Positions 6,988-15,093 of a stretch of DNA of 19,415 nt are shown here, in pieces; positions within the stretch are counted from its first letter, which is position 1, and each line of letters opens with the position of its first letter. The stretch comes from an uncultured Prevotella sp. (GTDB taxonomy: Bacteria > Bacteroidota > Bacteroidia > Bacteroidales > Bacteroidaceae). Location: assembly GCA_905202125.1 (NCBI GenBank), contig CAJKQX010000048.1, positions 1 to 19,415 on the forward strand, written 5' to 3'. A model generated the notes under the pieces. It saw only the letters and a program-made list of their open reading frames with translations, did not search any database and had not been told where the DNA came from. The position numbers were made by a program, and so were the translations under genes.

Positions 6988-8360
6988 TTATTCTCCAGTA
7001 TTTCCTTTATCTGATTCACGTAGTTGTCCACGTCTCCTGCCCCGAGCACGATGAGCACATCGAAATCGCGGCTTTCCACAAGCGAGGGTATGTCTTCCTT
7101 GTGTATCATGCTCTTCTCCACTCCCGGTTTGAGATTGTCGTATATCAACCGGCTTGTGACGCCGGGTATCGGCTGTTCGCGGGCGGGGTAAATGTCGCAG
7201 AGGATGACCTCGTCGAGCATACTCAACGCATCGGCGAAATCCTTGTAGAAATCGCGTGTGCGGGTGTAGAGATGGGGTTGGAAGATGGCCGTGATCTTGC
7301 GTTTGCTATACAACTGACGTATACTTTTCACGCTTTGGAATATCTCTTTCGGATGATGGGCATAGTCGGAGAGGAACACGTGTTTGTCGTCCTTGATCTT
7401 GAAATCGAACCTGCGGTCCACGCCCGAATATGTCTTCATGGCGCTTTTCAACTCTTCGGCCGTGCATCCCGAGATCTGCGCCATAGCCATAGCGGCCACT
7501 CCGTTTTCTATATTGATAGGTACGGGCTGTCCCAATTGCACATCACGCACATCACCGAACGGCGATATGAAGTCGAAAGTGATCTCGCCGTTGTCGATGC
7601 GTATGTTTTCGGCATGGAAATCGCCTTCGTTGAGACTGTACTCATAGACGCTCACGCCCTGCTGCACATCGGGTTTCATCTCGAGATTCTTGTGAATGAT
7701 GAGTGCGCCACCGGGTTGGATAAGCGTGGTGTAATGTCTGAAGCTTTCGAGATAAGCCTCCTTTGTACCGTAGATATCGAGATGATCGGGGTCGGTTGAG
7801 GTGATGACGGTCATCCACGGACTGAGCCAATGGAACGAGCGGTCAAACTCATCGGCCTCTATGACCACGTAGTCGCTACGGTCGGAGAGGATGTAGTTGG
7901 TGCCGTAATTCTTGGATATGCCACCGAGAAAGGCGTTGGCATCCACATGACTCTGGTGCATGATGTGTGCACACATGGTGGATGTGGTAGTCTTGCCGTG
8001 TGTACCGGCCACACACAATCCCTTGTGAGCGCGGGTAAGAATGCCGAGCACCTGTGCCCGTTTCATTATCTCGAATCCGTTGTTACGGAAATATACGAGT
8101 TCCTTATGGTCGGCGGGCACGGCCGGCGTGTATATCACGAGACACGTCTCGGGGTCCTTGCATGCCTCGGGTATCTCGTCCACGCTCTCTTGATAATGTA
8201 TGGACATGCCGTCCTTTATCAATTGCCCAGTGAGGGCGGTCGGTGTCTTGTCGTATCCGGCCACCACAAGTCCGCGGTTGATGAAATAACGTGCTATTGC
8301 ACTCATGCCTATGCCGCCGGCTCCAACGAAATAGACAGCCTTAATATTATTCATTTCCAT
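6984..8360 (-). CDS. murC: UDP-N-acetylmuramate--L-alanine ligase
   Basis: MurC adds L-alanine to UDP-MurNAc with ATP in the cytoplasm, the first step of stem-peptide assembly. This copy has 458 aa. The N-terminal Rossmann motif GAGGIGMS is at 13-20, the ATP-binding loop GTHGKTTT at 119-126, EADEFDRSF follows in the central domain, and SDYAHHPKE marks the C-terminal ligase domain. All are family diagnostic. ATG at 8360 lies 1 nt after the murG stop; a second ATG two codons in (8354) is equally acceptable. The stop overlaps the ftsQ start. Confidence 0.98.
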   Translation of the reverse strand: MEMNNIKAVYFVGAGGIGMSAIARYFINRGLVVAGYDKTPTALTGQLIKDGMSIHYQESVDEIPEACKDPETCLVIYTPAVPADHKELVYFRNNGFEIMKRAQVLGILTRAHKGLCVAGTHGKTTTSTMCAHIMHQSHVDANAFLGGISKNYGTNYILSDRSDYVVIEADEFDRSFHWLSPWMTVITSTDPDHLDIYGTKEAYLESFRHYTTLIQPGGALIIHKNLEMKPDVQQGVSVYEYSLNEGDFHAENIRIDNGEITFDFISPFGDVRDVQLGQPVPINIENGVAAMAMAQISGCTAEELKSAMKTYSGVDRRFDFKIKDDKHVFLSDYAHHPKEIFQSVKSIRQLYSKRKITAIFQPHLYTRTRDFYKDFADALSMLDEVILCDIYPAREQPIPGVTSRLIYDNLKPGVEKSMIHKEDIPSLVESRDFDVLIVLGAGDVDNYVNQIKEILENK

Positions 8361-8361
8361 G

Positions 8362-9492
8362 TTATTCTATTTTATTATACCCTGCAAGTTTCAATAATTC
8401 ATCGGCTATGATATCGGCAGAATTTTCTTTTCCAAGCAGTTTCACGTTTGCGCTCAACCTATCAAGCAGACTGTCATCTTTCACTGTCGCGATGGCTGTC
8501 TTGAGCAATGTGTCAGGTGCATCTGCATCTTTGACATACAGCGCCGCATCCTTGTTGACCAGCGCGAGTGCATTCTTGGTCTGATGGTCTTCAGCCACAT
8601 TCGGCGACGGAACAAGGATTACGGGTTTGCCGATGAGGCAGAACTCGCTTATCGAACTTGCTCCGGCACGGCTTATCACCACATCTGCCGCACGGTATGC
8701 CACGCCCATATCACTGATAAAATCCATCACCTTGAGCATGGGCAGCGACTTGCCTGAGTCCTCGATACGTTTGTTTATCTCTTGATTATAATATTTTCCG
8801 GTCTGCAGGATGAACTGTACGCCGCTCTCGGCCACCATGTCGAGATGTCTCACAACGCTCTCGTTGATGGTCCGAGCGCCGAGACTGCCACCCACGAGCA
8901 GCACAGTCTTCTTGGCAGGATCGAGCCCGAAGGAGCGTATGGCGTCCTCACGGCTTATCTTGGTCTCGAGCAATGACTGTCTGACAGGATTGCCCGTCAT
9001 GACTATCTTGTCTGCCGGAAAGAATCGCTCCATGCCTTCGTATGCCACGCATATCTTCCTGGCTTTCTTGGCCAGCAACTTATTGGTGACGCCGGCATAC
9101 GAGTTCTGTTCCTGTATCAGGCAGGGAATGCCCATCGACGCGCACTTGTTGAGTGTAGGACCGCTTGCATATCCGCCCACGCCCACAGCCACCATCGGCT
9201 TGAATTGCTTGATTATCTTCTTGGCCATGCGCTGGCTTTTCCATATACGATACAGCACCACGACATTGCGGAGCATGTTCTTACGGTCGAATCCGCATAT
9301 CGGCAGACCCTTGATTTCATATCCGGCTGCCGGCACACGCTGCATCTCCATACGGCCCTCGGCGCCCACAAACAGTATCTTTGCATCCGGACGCTTGGCC
9401 TTTACGGCATTGGCTATCGACACGGCGGGAAATATATGTCCGCCGGTACCACCGCCACTTATTATAATTCTCAATTCTTTATCCATTGCCAT
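8362..9492 (-). CDS. murG: UDP-GlcNAc--lipid I N-acetylglucosaminyltransferase
   Basis: MurG transfers GlcNAc from UDP-GlcNAc to lipid I, forming lipid II on the inner face of the membrane. This 376-aa copy has the glycine loop GGGTGGH at 13-19, GVGGYASGP near 104-112, QEQNSYAG, a second-domain loop GGSLGA, and the donor-binding SRAGASSISE and AEDHQTKNA motifs. It is a complete GT28 (GT-B fold) enzyme. An 88-nt gap separates it from ftsW; murC follows after 1 nt. A start at the second ATG (9486) is possible. Confidence 0.98.
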   Translation of the reverse strand: MAMDKELRIIISGGGTGGHIFPAVSIANAVKAKRPDAKILFVGAEGRMEMQRVPAAGYEIKGLPICGFDRKNMLRNVVVLYRIWKSQRMAKKIIKQFKPMVAVGVGGYASGPTLNKCASMGIPCLIQEQNSYAGVTNKLLAKKARKICVAYEGMERFFPADKIVMTGNPVRQSLLETKISREDAIRSFGLDPAKKTVLLVGGSLGARTINESVVRHLDMVAESGVQFILQTGKYYNQEINKRIEDSGKSLPMLKVMDFISDMGVAYRAADVVISRAGASSISEFCLIGKPVILVPSPNVAEDHQTKNALALVNKDAALYVKDADAPDTLLKTAIATVKDDSLLDRLSANVKLLGKENSADIIADELLKLAGYNKIE

Positions 9493-9510
9493 ACAATGTT
9501 ATTCAAATCA

Positions 9511-9518
9511 CAAAATTA
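9511..9518 (-). promoter_or_regulatory. Candidate internal -7 promoter element before murG
   Basis: The minus-strand octamer TAATTTTG matches the Bacteroidota TAnnTTTG element exactly, in the AT-rich 88-nt gap between ftsW and murG. A TTTG at 9532-9535 is only 13 nt upstream, too close for a normal -33 box, and nothing suitable sits 19-21 nt away. It may be a weak internal promoter or a chance match in AT-rich DNA. Confidence 0.3.
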
Positions 9519-9580
9519 ATCATTTTTTTTGCAAAATGTTCTTTCTTCGTATGCTTTTTATATTATGTATGTCGTCACTC

Positions 9581-10858
9581 TCACGCTACCGCCACATTTG
9601 CCGCGACCGAGTCGGCACCGTTCGTTTTCTTCTTGGCAAAACGGCTGATGCTCAATATCGCTCCGATATACACGCAATTGACGATTGTCGACGTTCCTCC
9701 TTTGCTTATCAACGGCAGAGGTTGACCCGTGACGGGCACCAGAGCCACTGCCACACACATATTGAACAGTGCCTGAGTAACGAGCAGCAGGGCGAGTCCC
9801 ATAGCCAGAAACGCGGGAAAATTGTTCTCGCAACGGTTGGCGATACGGCTCGTTCTGAACAGCAGGATGATATAAAGCATCGCCACAAACAAGGCCCCCT
9901 CGATGCCCATCTCCTCGATGATGATGGCATAGATAAAGTCGGAGAACGCTTGCGAGAGGAAATCGCGCTGCTCCGAATTGCCCGGTCCCTTGCCCATCAC
10001 GTTGGACGTGGCGATGGCGATATTGGCGTATGCCACCTGAGCGTCCTTGTCCAGGTCGACATCTTTAGGCTGCACGGGCCTGTTGTCCACGAACTTGTCG
10101 ATACGTGTTTTCCACGTGTCGAAACGGTGGAACACCTTGCCCACCCCGTTCTCCTTCTTCTCTTTGTCGACGGCGGGATTGACTTGTTCGGTGAATCTGG
10201 ATTTGTCCGATATCTCCTGCGACCTGTCCGTACCAAACATCATCACCATTGCAAACACCACCGAGATGAGCATCACAACCACACCGAGCAACTTGCCCAA
10301 CTGTGCTGCGGGCACACGCCCTATTAGCATCATCATGAACACCACGGCACAGAGCAACACCGCCGTCGAGAGATTCTCGAGCATGATGAGCGGTATGATG
10401 ACCGCCGAGACAGTGAGCACATACTTGAAGGCATTGCGGTCGGCACCCTTGTCGGTCTGAAGCGCACTGAGTATCTGGGCCGTGGCAAGCACCATCGTGC
10501 CCTTGGCTATCTCCGAAGGCTGAAACTGCATACCGAACAGTGGTATCCAACGTTGCGCCCCGTTGGTGGCCTGACCGGCGAAGTACACCCACACGAGCGT
10601 GATGATGGAGATGATGAGCATGAATGGCGTCACTATCTTGAAATACTTGCACTTGATATTGAGCGTGACGACCATGAAAAATATTCCTACGAACAGCAGC
10701 GCGATATGCTTTAGCACCGGTGCCACATAGTTTCCTCCCTTGTATGTGAGCTGTGACGAGGCCGAATAAACCTCAATCACACTGATGATACAAAGGAAAA
10801 AGAATACCATCCATATCACCTTGTCGCCTTTGAAGATATTGTCCAGTGTCTTGTTCAT
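9581..10858 (-). CDS. ftsW: Septal peptidoglycan polymerase FtsW (SEDS family)
   Basis: FtsW polymerises lipid II into glycan strands at the septum, working with FtsI. This 425-aa protein has about ten hydrophobic spans. NGAQRWIPLFGMQFQPSEIAK at about 99-119 carries the SEDS Arg-Trp and QPS residues. D307 in FSDFIYAIIIEEMG corresponds to the catalytic Asp of the family. GQPLPLISKGGTS at 378-390 matches the terminal LPxxSxGG motif, with Lys in place of the frequent Tyr. The segment at about 209-280 between membrane spans is long and charged compared with E. coli FtsW. ftsI upstream in the same cluster supports FtsW rather than RodA. murD ends 39 nt upstream. Confidence 0.95.
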   Translation of the reverse strand: MNKTLDNIFKGDKVIWMVFFFLCIISVIEVYSASSQLTYKGGNYVAPVLKHIALLFVGIFFMVVTLNIKCKYFKIVTPFMLIISIITLVWVYFAGQATNGAQRWIPLFGMQFQPSEIAKGTMVLATAQILSALQTDKGADRNAFKYVLTVSAVIIPLIMLENLSTAVLLCAVVFMMMLIGRVPAAQLGKLLGVVVMLISVVFAMVMMFGTDRSQEISDKSRFTEQVNPAVDKEKKENGVGKVFHRFDTWKTRIDKFVDNRPVQPKDVDLDKDAQVAYANIAIATSNVMGKGPGNSEQRDFLSQAFSDFIYAIIIEEMGIEGALFVAMLYIILLFRTSRIANRCENNFPAFLAMGLALLLVTQALFNMCVAVALVPVTGQPLPLISKGGTSTIVNCVYIGAILSISRFAKKKTNGADSVAANVAVA

Positions 10859-10897
10859 TTTGCGTTTATACGATTATATTATATAATGTGGCTCCTA

Positions 10898-12250
10898 TCA
10901 GAGATTTCTCACGAGGGTCTTGAACTGTTCGCCACGGTCTTCCATATTTTTGAAGAGGTCGAAACTTGCGCAGCACGGACTGAGCAGCACCGTGTCGCCC
11001 CTCTGTGCCAATTGTCTGCAAGCGGCCACACAGTCGGCCATGCACGATGTGTCGCGCACGGGCAGGCCGAGCGCATCGAACTCTCTGTGCAACTTGCTGT
11101 TGTCGGCTCCGAGATAAACCAGTGCCCTGCACTTGTCCTTGACGAGCGTCTTTATCAGGTCGTAGTCGTTGCCCTTGTCCTTGCCTCCGATGATGAGCAC
11201 CGTCGGCGAGGTCATGCTCTCGAGCGCCCATCGGCACGCATCTACATTTGTGGCTTTTGAGTCGTTCACATACAACACGTCGTCCACCACCCTCACCTTC
11301 TCCAGACGATGTTCCACACCGGGGAAATCGTCCAGCGAGCGTCTCACCACATCACGATCGACACCGGCCAGACAGGCTGCCGTACCGGCTGCGAGCGAGT
11401 TGAACAAATTGTGTACGCCGGGCAGCGACAGTTCGTTTTGCGGCATGGCAAACGGCTCAGGCAGTTCTATCTTGTACGTGCCGCTTTCCACATAGGCTTT
11501 GCATCCATCCTCCTTGTTTACGGCGAAGGGATACATGGCTGCCTTGATGTCGTATTTCTTCACCTCGCGCCGTATGATGGGATCGTCGTTCCAGAAGATG
11601 AAACTGTCATCTTCTGTCTGATTCTGCAGTATGCGCATCTTGGCGTCGACATAGTTCTGCATGCAGTTGCCGTAACGATCAAGATGGTCAGGCGTGATGT
11701 TGAGCAGTATGGCTATGTTGGCGCGGAAGCGGTACATATTGTCGAGCTGAAACGAGCTGAGCTCTATCACATAATACCTGTGGGGCGTCTCGGCCACCTG
11801 CAGGGCCAACGACTTGCCTATGTTTCCGGCCAGCCCTACATCCAGTCCGGCATTTTTCAGTATGTGGAAGATGAGCGATGTGGTGGTGGTCTTGCCGTTG
11901 CTGCCTGTGATGCAGATCATCTTGGCGTCGGTGTAACGTCCCGCAAACTCTATCTCACTGATGATACCGATGCCGCGATCGATGGCTTTCTTCACCATCG
12001 GGGCCTCATCGGGTATGCCGGGACTCTTTATTATCTCGTCGGCATTGAGGATTTTCTCCTCCGTATGACGTTTCTCCTCCCACTCTATTGCGTGAGAGTC
12101 GAGAATGGATTTATACTTGTCGTTGATGGCGGACATGTCGCTCACAAACACGTCGTATCCTTCTTTCTTGGCCAGTACGGCTGCACCGGCACCACTCTCG
12201 CCGGCTCCCAAAACTACTATTCTTTTCATATTCTTCAAGGATGTGTCCAT
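10898..12250 (-). CDS. murD: UDP-N-acetylmuramoyl-L-alanine--D-glutamate ligase
   Basis: MurD adds D-glutamate to UDP-MurNAc-L-Ala with ATP in the cytoplasm. This copy is 450 aa from the first ATG. VVLGAGESGAGAA (12-24) is the N-terminal nucleotide-like fold, GSNGKTTTT (116-124) the ATP loop, IELSSFQLD and NITPDHLDRY mark the central domain, and HRLE, NDSKATN and GGKDKGND the C-terminal domain. The family normally begins at MKRIVVLG, which is Met8 (12229); the seven residues before it may not be translated. mraY ends 10 nt before the longer start or 31 nt before the shorter one. Confidence 0.97.
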   Translation of the reverse strand: MDTSLKNMKRIVVLGAGESGAGAAVLAKKEGYDVFVSDMSAINDKYKSILDSHAIEWEEKRHTEEKILNADEIIKSPGIPDEAPMVKKAIDRGIGIISEIEFAGRYTDAKMICITGSNGKTTTTSLIFHILKNAGLDVGLAGNIGKSLALQVAETPHRYYVIELSSFQLDNMYRFRANIAILLNITPDHLDRYGNCMQNYVDAKMRILQNQTEDDSFIFWNDDPIIRREVKKYDIKAAMYPFAVNKEDGCKAYVESGTYKIELPEPFAMPQNELSLPGVHNLFNSLAAGTAACLAGVDRDVVRRSLDDFPGVEHRLEKVRVVDDVLYVNDSKATNVDACRWALESMTSPTVLIIGGKDKGNDYDLIKTLVKDKCRALVYLGADNSKLHREFDALGLPVRDTSCMADCVAACRQLAQRGDTVLLSPCCASFDLFKNMEDRGEQFKTLVRNL

Positions 12251-12260
12251 CCTTCTTTTT

Positions 12261-13529
12261 TTATCTTATTTTCAATGTGATGATTGTCATTGCCGCCAGG
12301 ATGATGGTGATAATCCAGAAGCGTATCGTGATTTTCGATTCATGCACGGCGCCCTCGGGCTTACGCAACAGATATTTGCAGTCGGCATCGAGCTGTTCGG
12401 GCAGTATTCTGAAATTGTCGTGTATCGGTGTGCGCTTGAATATGCGCTGTTTCACCCCGCGGCGCTTGCCCAGTTTGTAATAATACACTTGTAATATCAC
12501 GCTCAGACTTTCCACAAAGAAGATGCCGCAGAGTATCGGCAACATCAGTTCCTTGTGTATGATGATGGCCGACACGGCTATGATGCCTCCGATAGTGAGC
12601 GAACCGGTGTCGCCCATGAACACCTGAGCCGGATAGGCATTGTACCACAGGAATCCTATCAGGGCTCCCACAAAGGCGCACATGAACACCACCAGCTCCT
12701 GCGAGTCGGGTATGTACATGATGTTGAGATATTGAGCAAACTCCATGTGACTGCTCACATAGGCCAGTATTCCTATCGTCACACCGATGATGGCCGAGTT
12801 ACCGGCACACATACCGTCCATTCCGTCGTTGAGGTTGGCGCCATTGGATACGGCCGTGACCACCAGTATCGTCATCACTACGAAGAGTATCCATCCGGCG
12901 GCTGTCTTATACTTGCCGCAAAAGCCCATCACCTGCGAGTAGTCCAGGTTGTGCCCCTTGACAAAGGGAATGGTCGTCTTGAGCGACTTGGTGGCGTCGA
13001 TACGATGCTTGACCACTATCTCCTCGCCCTGCTGCGGGATAGAGAGATTCTCATTCATCTTCACGTCGGGCGACAACCACAACACAAGTCCAACGATCAG
13101 ACCGATGCTCACCTGTCCCACAATCTTGTAGCGGCCCTTCAGTCCTTCCTTGTTATGACGGAAGATCTTGATGTAATCATCGAGTCCGCCCAGAAATCCG
13201 AGCCACACCGTGGTAATGATCATCAATATGAGATAAATGTTGCGCAGACGTCCGAGCAGCAGCACGGGCAGCAAGATAGCCACGATGATGATGATGCCAC
13301 CCATCGATGGCACACCCACCTTTTTCACTCCGAACGGGTCGATACTGGCATCGCGCTGAACCTCGGTGATTTGCTTGGACTTAAGATATTTGATGAATTT
13401 CTCGCCAAACCATGCCGACACCACGAGCGAGAATATCAAGGCCAACAAGGCTCTGAACGATATGTAGCTCCACATGTGGGCACCGGACACGCCGTAATCA
13501 CCCAAGAATCTGAACAGATAATATAACAT
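12261..13529 (-). CDS. mraY: Phospho-N-acetylmuramoyl-pentapeptide-transferase
   Basis: MraY attaches phospho-MurNAc-pentapeptide to undecaprenyl phosphate, making lipid I in the inner membrane. This 422-aa multi-span protein has the Asp pair D117-D118 (GGLDDYIKI), NDGMDG at 234-239 and MGDTGS at 305-310. The position normally occupied by the HHH motif reads H-D-N (370-372), keeping only the first His. An additional polar stretch at about 155-200 between membrane spans makes the protein longer than the roughly 360-aa E. coli enzyme; as I recall such an insert is common in Bacteroidota. The gene follows murE after 74 nt, with murF missing between them. Confidence 0.97.
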   Translation of the reverse strand: MLYYLFRFLGDYGVSGAHMWSYISFRALLALIFSLVVSAWFGEKFIKYLKSKQITEVQRDASIDPFGVKKVGVPSMGGIIIIVAILLPVLLLGRLRNIYLILMIITTVWLGFLGGLDDYIKIFRHNKEGLKGRYKIVGQVSIGLIVGLVLWLSPDVKMNENLSIPQQGEEIVVKHRIDATKSLKTTIPFVKGHNLDYSQVMGFCGKYKTAAGWILFVVMTILVVTAVSNGANLNDGMDGMCAGNSAIIGVTIGILAYVSSHMEFAQYLNIMYIPDSQELVVFMCAFVGALIGFLWYNAYPAQVFMGDTGSLTIGGIIAVSAIIIHKELMLPILCGIFFVESLSVILQVYYYKLGKRRGVKQRIFKRTPIHDNFRILPEQLDADCKYLLRKPEGAVHESKITIRFWIITIILAAMTIITLKIR

Positions 13530-13584
13530 TGTCTTTCCGTTTTATTTGTTTCACACAATTATGTTTCTCTTTTCCTATCGCACG

Positions 13585-13605
13585 GACAGCCGTATGACGG
13601 TTGTC
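13585..13605 (-). repeat. Small hairpin overlapping the murE stop
   Basis: Arms 13585-13593 and 13597-13605 can pair over 9 positions with one A-C mismatch around a 3-nt loop. The second arm includes bases of the murE TGA. No U-run follows, so this is at best a weak terminator or an RNA processing/stability element in the 74-nt murE-mraY gap. Confidence 0.35.
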
Positions 13606-15061
13606 AGGCATTCTCGCCGAACAGCGATTTCACTACCTCATGGTCATCGAAATGATGTTTCACACCTTTGATTTCCTGATAGTCCTCGTGTCCCTTGCCG
13701 GCTATGAGCACCACATCGCCCTTGTGTGCCATCATGCAGGCGGCACGTATGGCCTCCTTGCGGTCGACGATGGTCAGCACTTTCTTCATCTGTTGCGCGT
13801 TGAGACCGGCCGTCATGTCGTTGATGATATCCTGCGGTTCCTCGAAACGCGGGTTGTCGCTTGTGATTATCACCTTGTCACTCTGTTTCACGGCTTCCTG
13901 CGCCATGAGCGGACGCTTGCCCTTGTCGCGGTTGCCGCCGGCTCCGCACACGGTGATGACGTGTCCCTTGCCGTCGAGCACCTCATGTATGGCGTTGAGG
14001 ACATTTTCCAGAGCGTCGGGCGTATGGGCATAGTCCACCACGGCCGTGTAGCCCTCGGGCGAATGTATCGGTTCCAACCGGCCGCTCACGCTGTGCAGTG
14101 TGCTGAGTGCCACGAGGATGTCCTCTGGTGTCTGTCCCAACATCACGGCGGCGCCGTAGACGGCGAGCAGATTGCTCACATTGAACTTACCGATGAACTG
14201 CACACCCACTTCCCTGCCGTCGATTTCAAGATACATGCCTTCGAAATGACATTCGAGCAGTCGTGCCTTGAAATCGGCCATGCTTCTCATGGAGTATGTC
14301 TTGACGGTGGCTTTGGTGTTTTGTACCATCACCATACCGTTTTTATCGTCGGCATTGGTCACGGCAAACGCTGTCTTGGGCAGCATGTCGAAGAATGCCT
14401 TCTTGGCATCGCGATAGTTCTCGAAGGTCTTGTGATAGTCGAGATGGTCGCGCGTGAGATTGGTAAAGATTCCTCCGGCAAAGGTCAGACCGCCGATACG
14501 CTTCTGGGCTATGGCATGAGAGCTGCACTCCATGAACGCATACTGACAACCGGCATCCACCATACGTGCCAACAGACGGTTGAGCTCGACGGCATCGGGG
14601 GTAGTATGATCGGCGGGCACCTGCTCGTCCTCGATATAATTGCACACTGTGGAGAGCAGTCCGCAGCGGTATCCCAATTTTCTGAACATATTATATAATA
14701 AGGTGGCGATGGTGGTCTTGCCATTGGTTCCGGTCACTCCCACCAGTCTGAGCTTGCGTGACGGGTCGCCGTAGAACGCAGTGGCCACCTTGCCCACCAC
14801 GTCTGTGGCCGATGCCACCTGTATGTATGTCACACCCTCCTCCTGTGTCTCGGGCATGTCCTCGCATATCACAGCCGTTGCTCCTGAGCTTATGGCAGAG
14901 GGTATGAACTTATGGCCGTCGGCCAGTGTACCCTTCATCGCCACAAAGAGATGTCCTTTTTCCACGCGGCGCGAATCGATGTCCACACCTGTAATCTCTG
15001 CATTGTCATCGCCGATCACCTGTATCGGTCGGATGTTCTTGAGCAAATATCTTAGTTCCAT
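13604..15061 (-). CDS. murE: UDP-MurNAc-tripeptide synthetase, meso-diaminopimelate type
   Basis: MurE adds the third stem-peptide residue to UDP-MurNAc-L-Ala-D-Glu with ATP in the cytoplasm. This 485-aa protein has DSRRVEKGHLFVA near 29-41 (UDP-binding domain), the ATP loop GTNGKTT at 111-117, the DHTTPD substrate segment at 151-156, the YRDAKKAFF segment carrying the carbamylated Lys, and HTPDALENVL. DNPRFEEP at 402-409 is the DNPR-type motif of enzymes that use meso-diaminopimelate rather than lysine, as expected for a Gram-negative. ftsI ends 32 nt upstream. Confidence 0.98.
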   Translation of the reverse strand: MELRYLLKNIRPIQVIGDDNAEITGVDIDSRRVEKGHLFVAMKGTLADGHKFIPSAISSGATAVICEDMPETQEEGVTYIQVASATDVVGKVATAFYGDPSRKLRLVGVTGTNGKTTIATLLYNMFRKLGYRCGLLSTVCNYIEDEQVPADHTTPDAVELNRLLARMVDAGCQYAFMECSSHAIAQKRIGGLTFAGGIFTNLTRDHLDYHKTFENYRDAKKAFFDMLPKTAFAVTNADDKNGMVMVQNTKATVKTYSMRSMADFKARLLECHFEGMYLEIDGREVGVQFIGKFNVSNLLAVYGAAVMLGQTPEDILVALSTLHSVSGRLEPIHSPEGYTAVVDYAHTPDALENVLNAIHEVLDGKGHVITVCGAGGNRDKGKRPLMAQEAVKQSDKVIITSDNPRFEEPQDIINDMTAGLNAQQMKKVLTIVDRKEAIRAACMMAHKGDVVLIAGKGHEDYQEIKGVKHHFDDHEVVKSLFGENA

Positions 15062-15093
15062 ATTGATAATGTTGGTCCGTTGTTATGATTATT

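Noticed and set aside
8810..10327. 505-codon open frame on the plus strand opposite murG and ftsW
   Set aside because: It crosses the murG-ftsW gap and encodes a Cys/Ser/His-rich sequence without recognisable domains; both minus-strand genes are certain.
12555..13526. 323-codon plus-strand frame opposite mraY
   Set aside because: Antisense shadow, rich in His/Asp/Gln from complemented mraY codons, with no independent signal.
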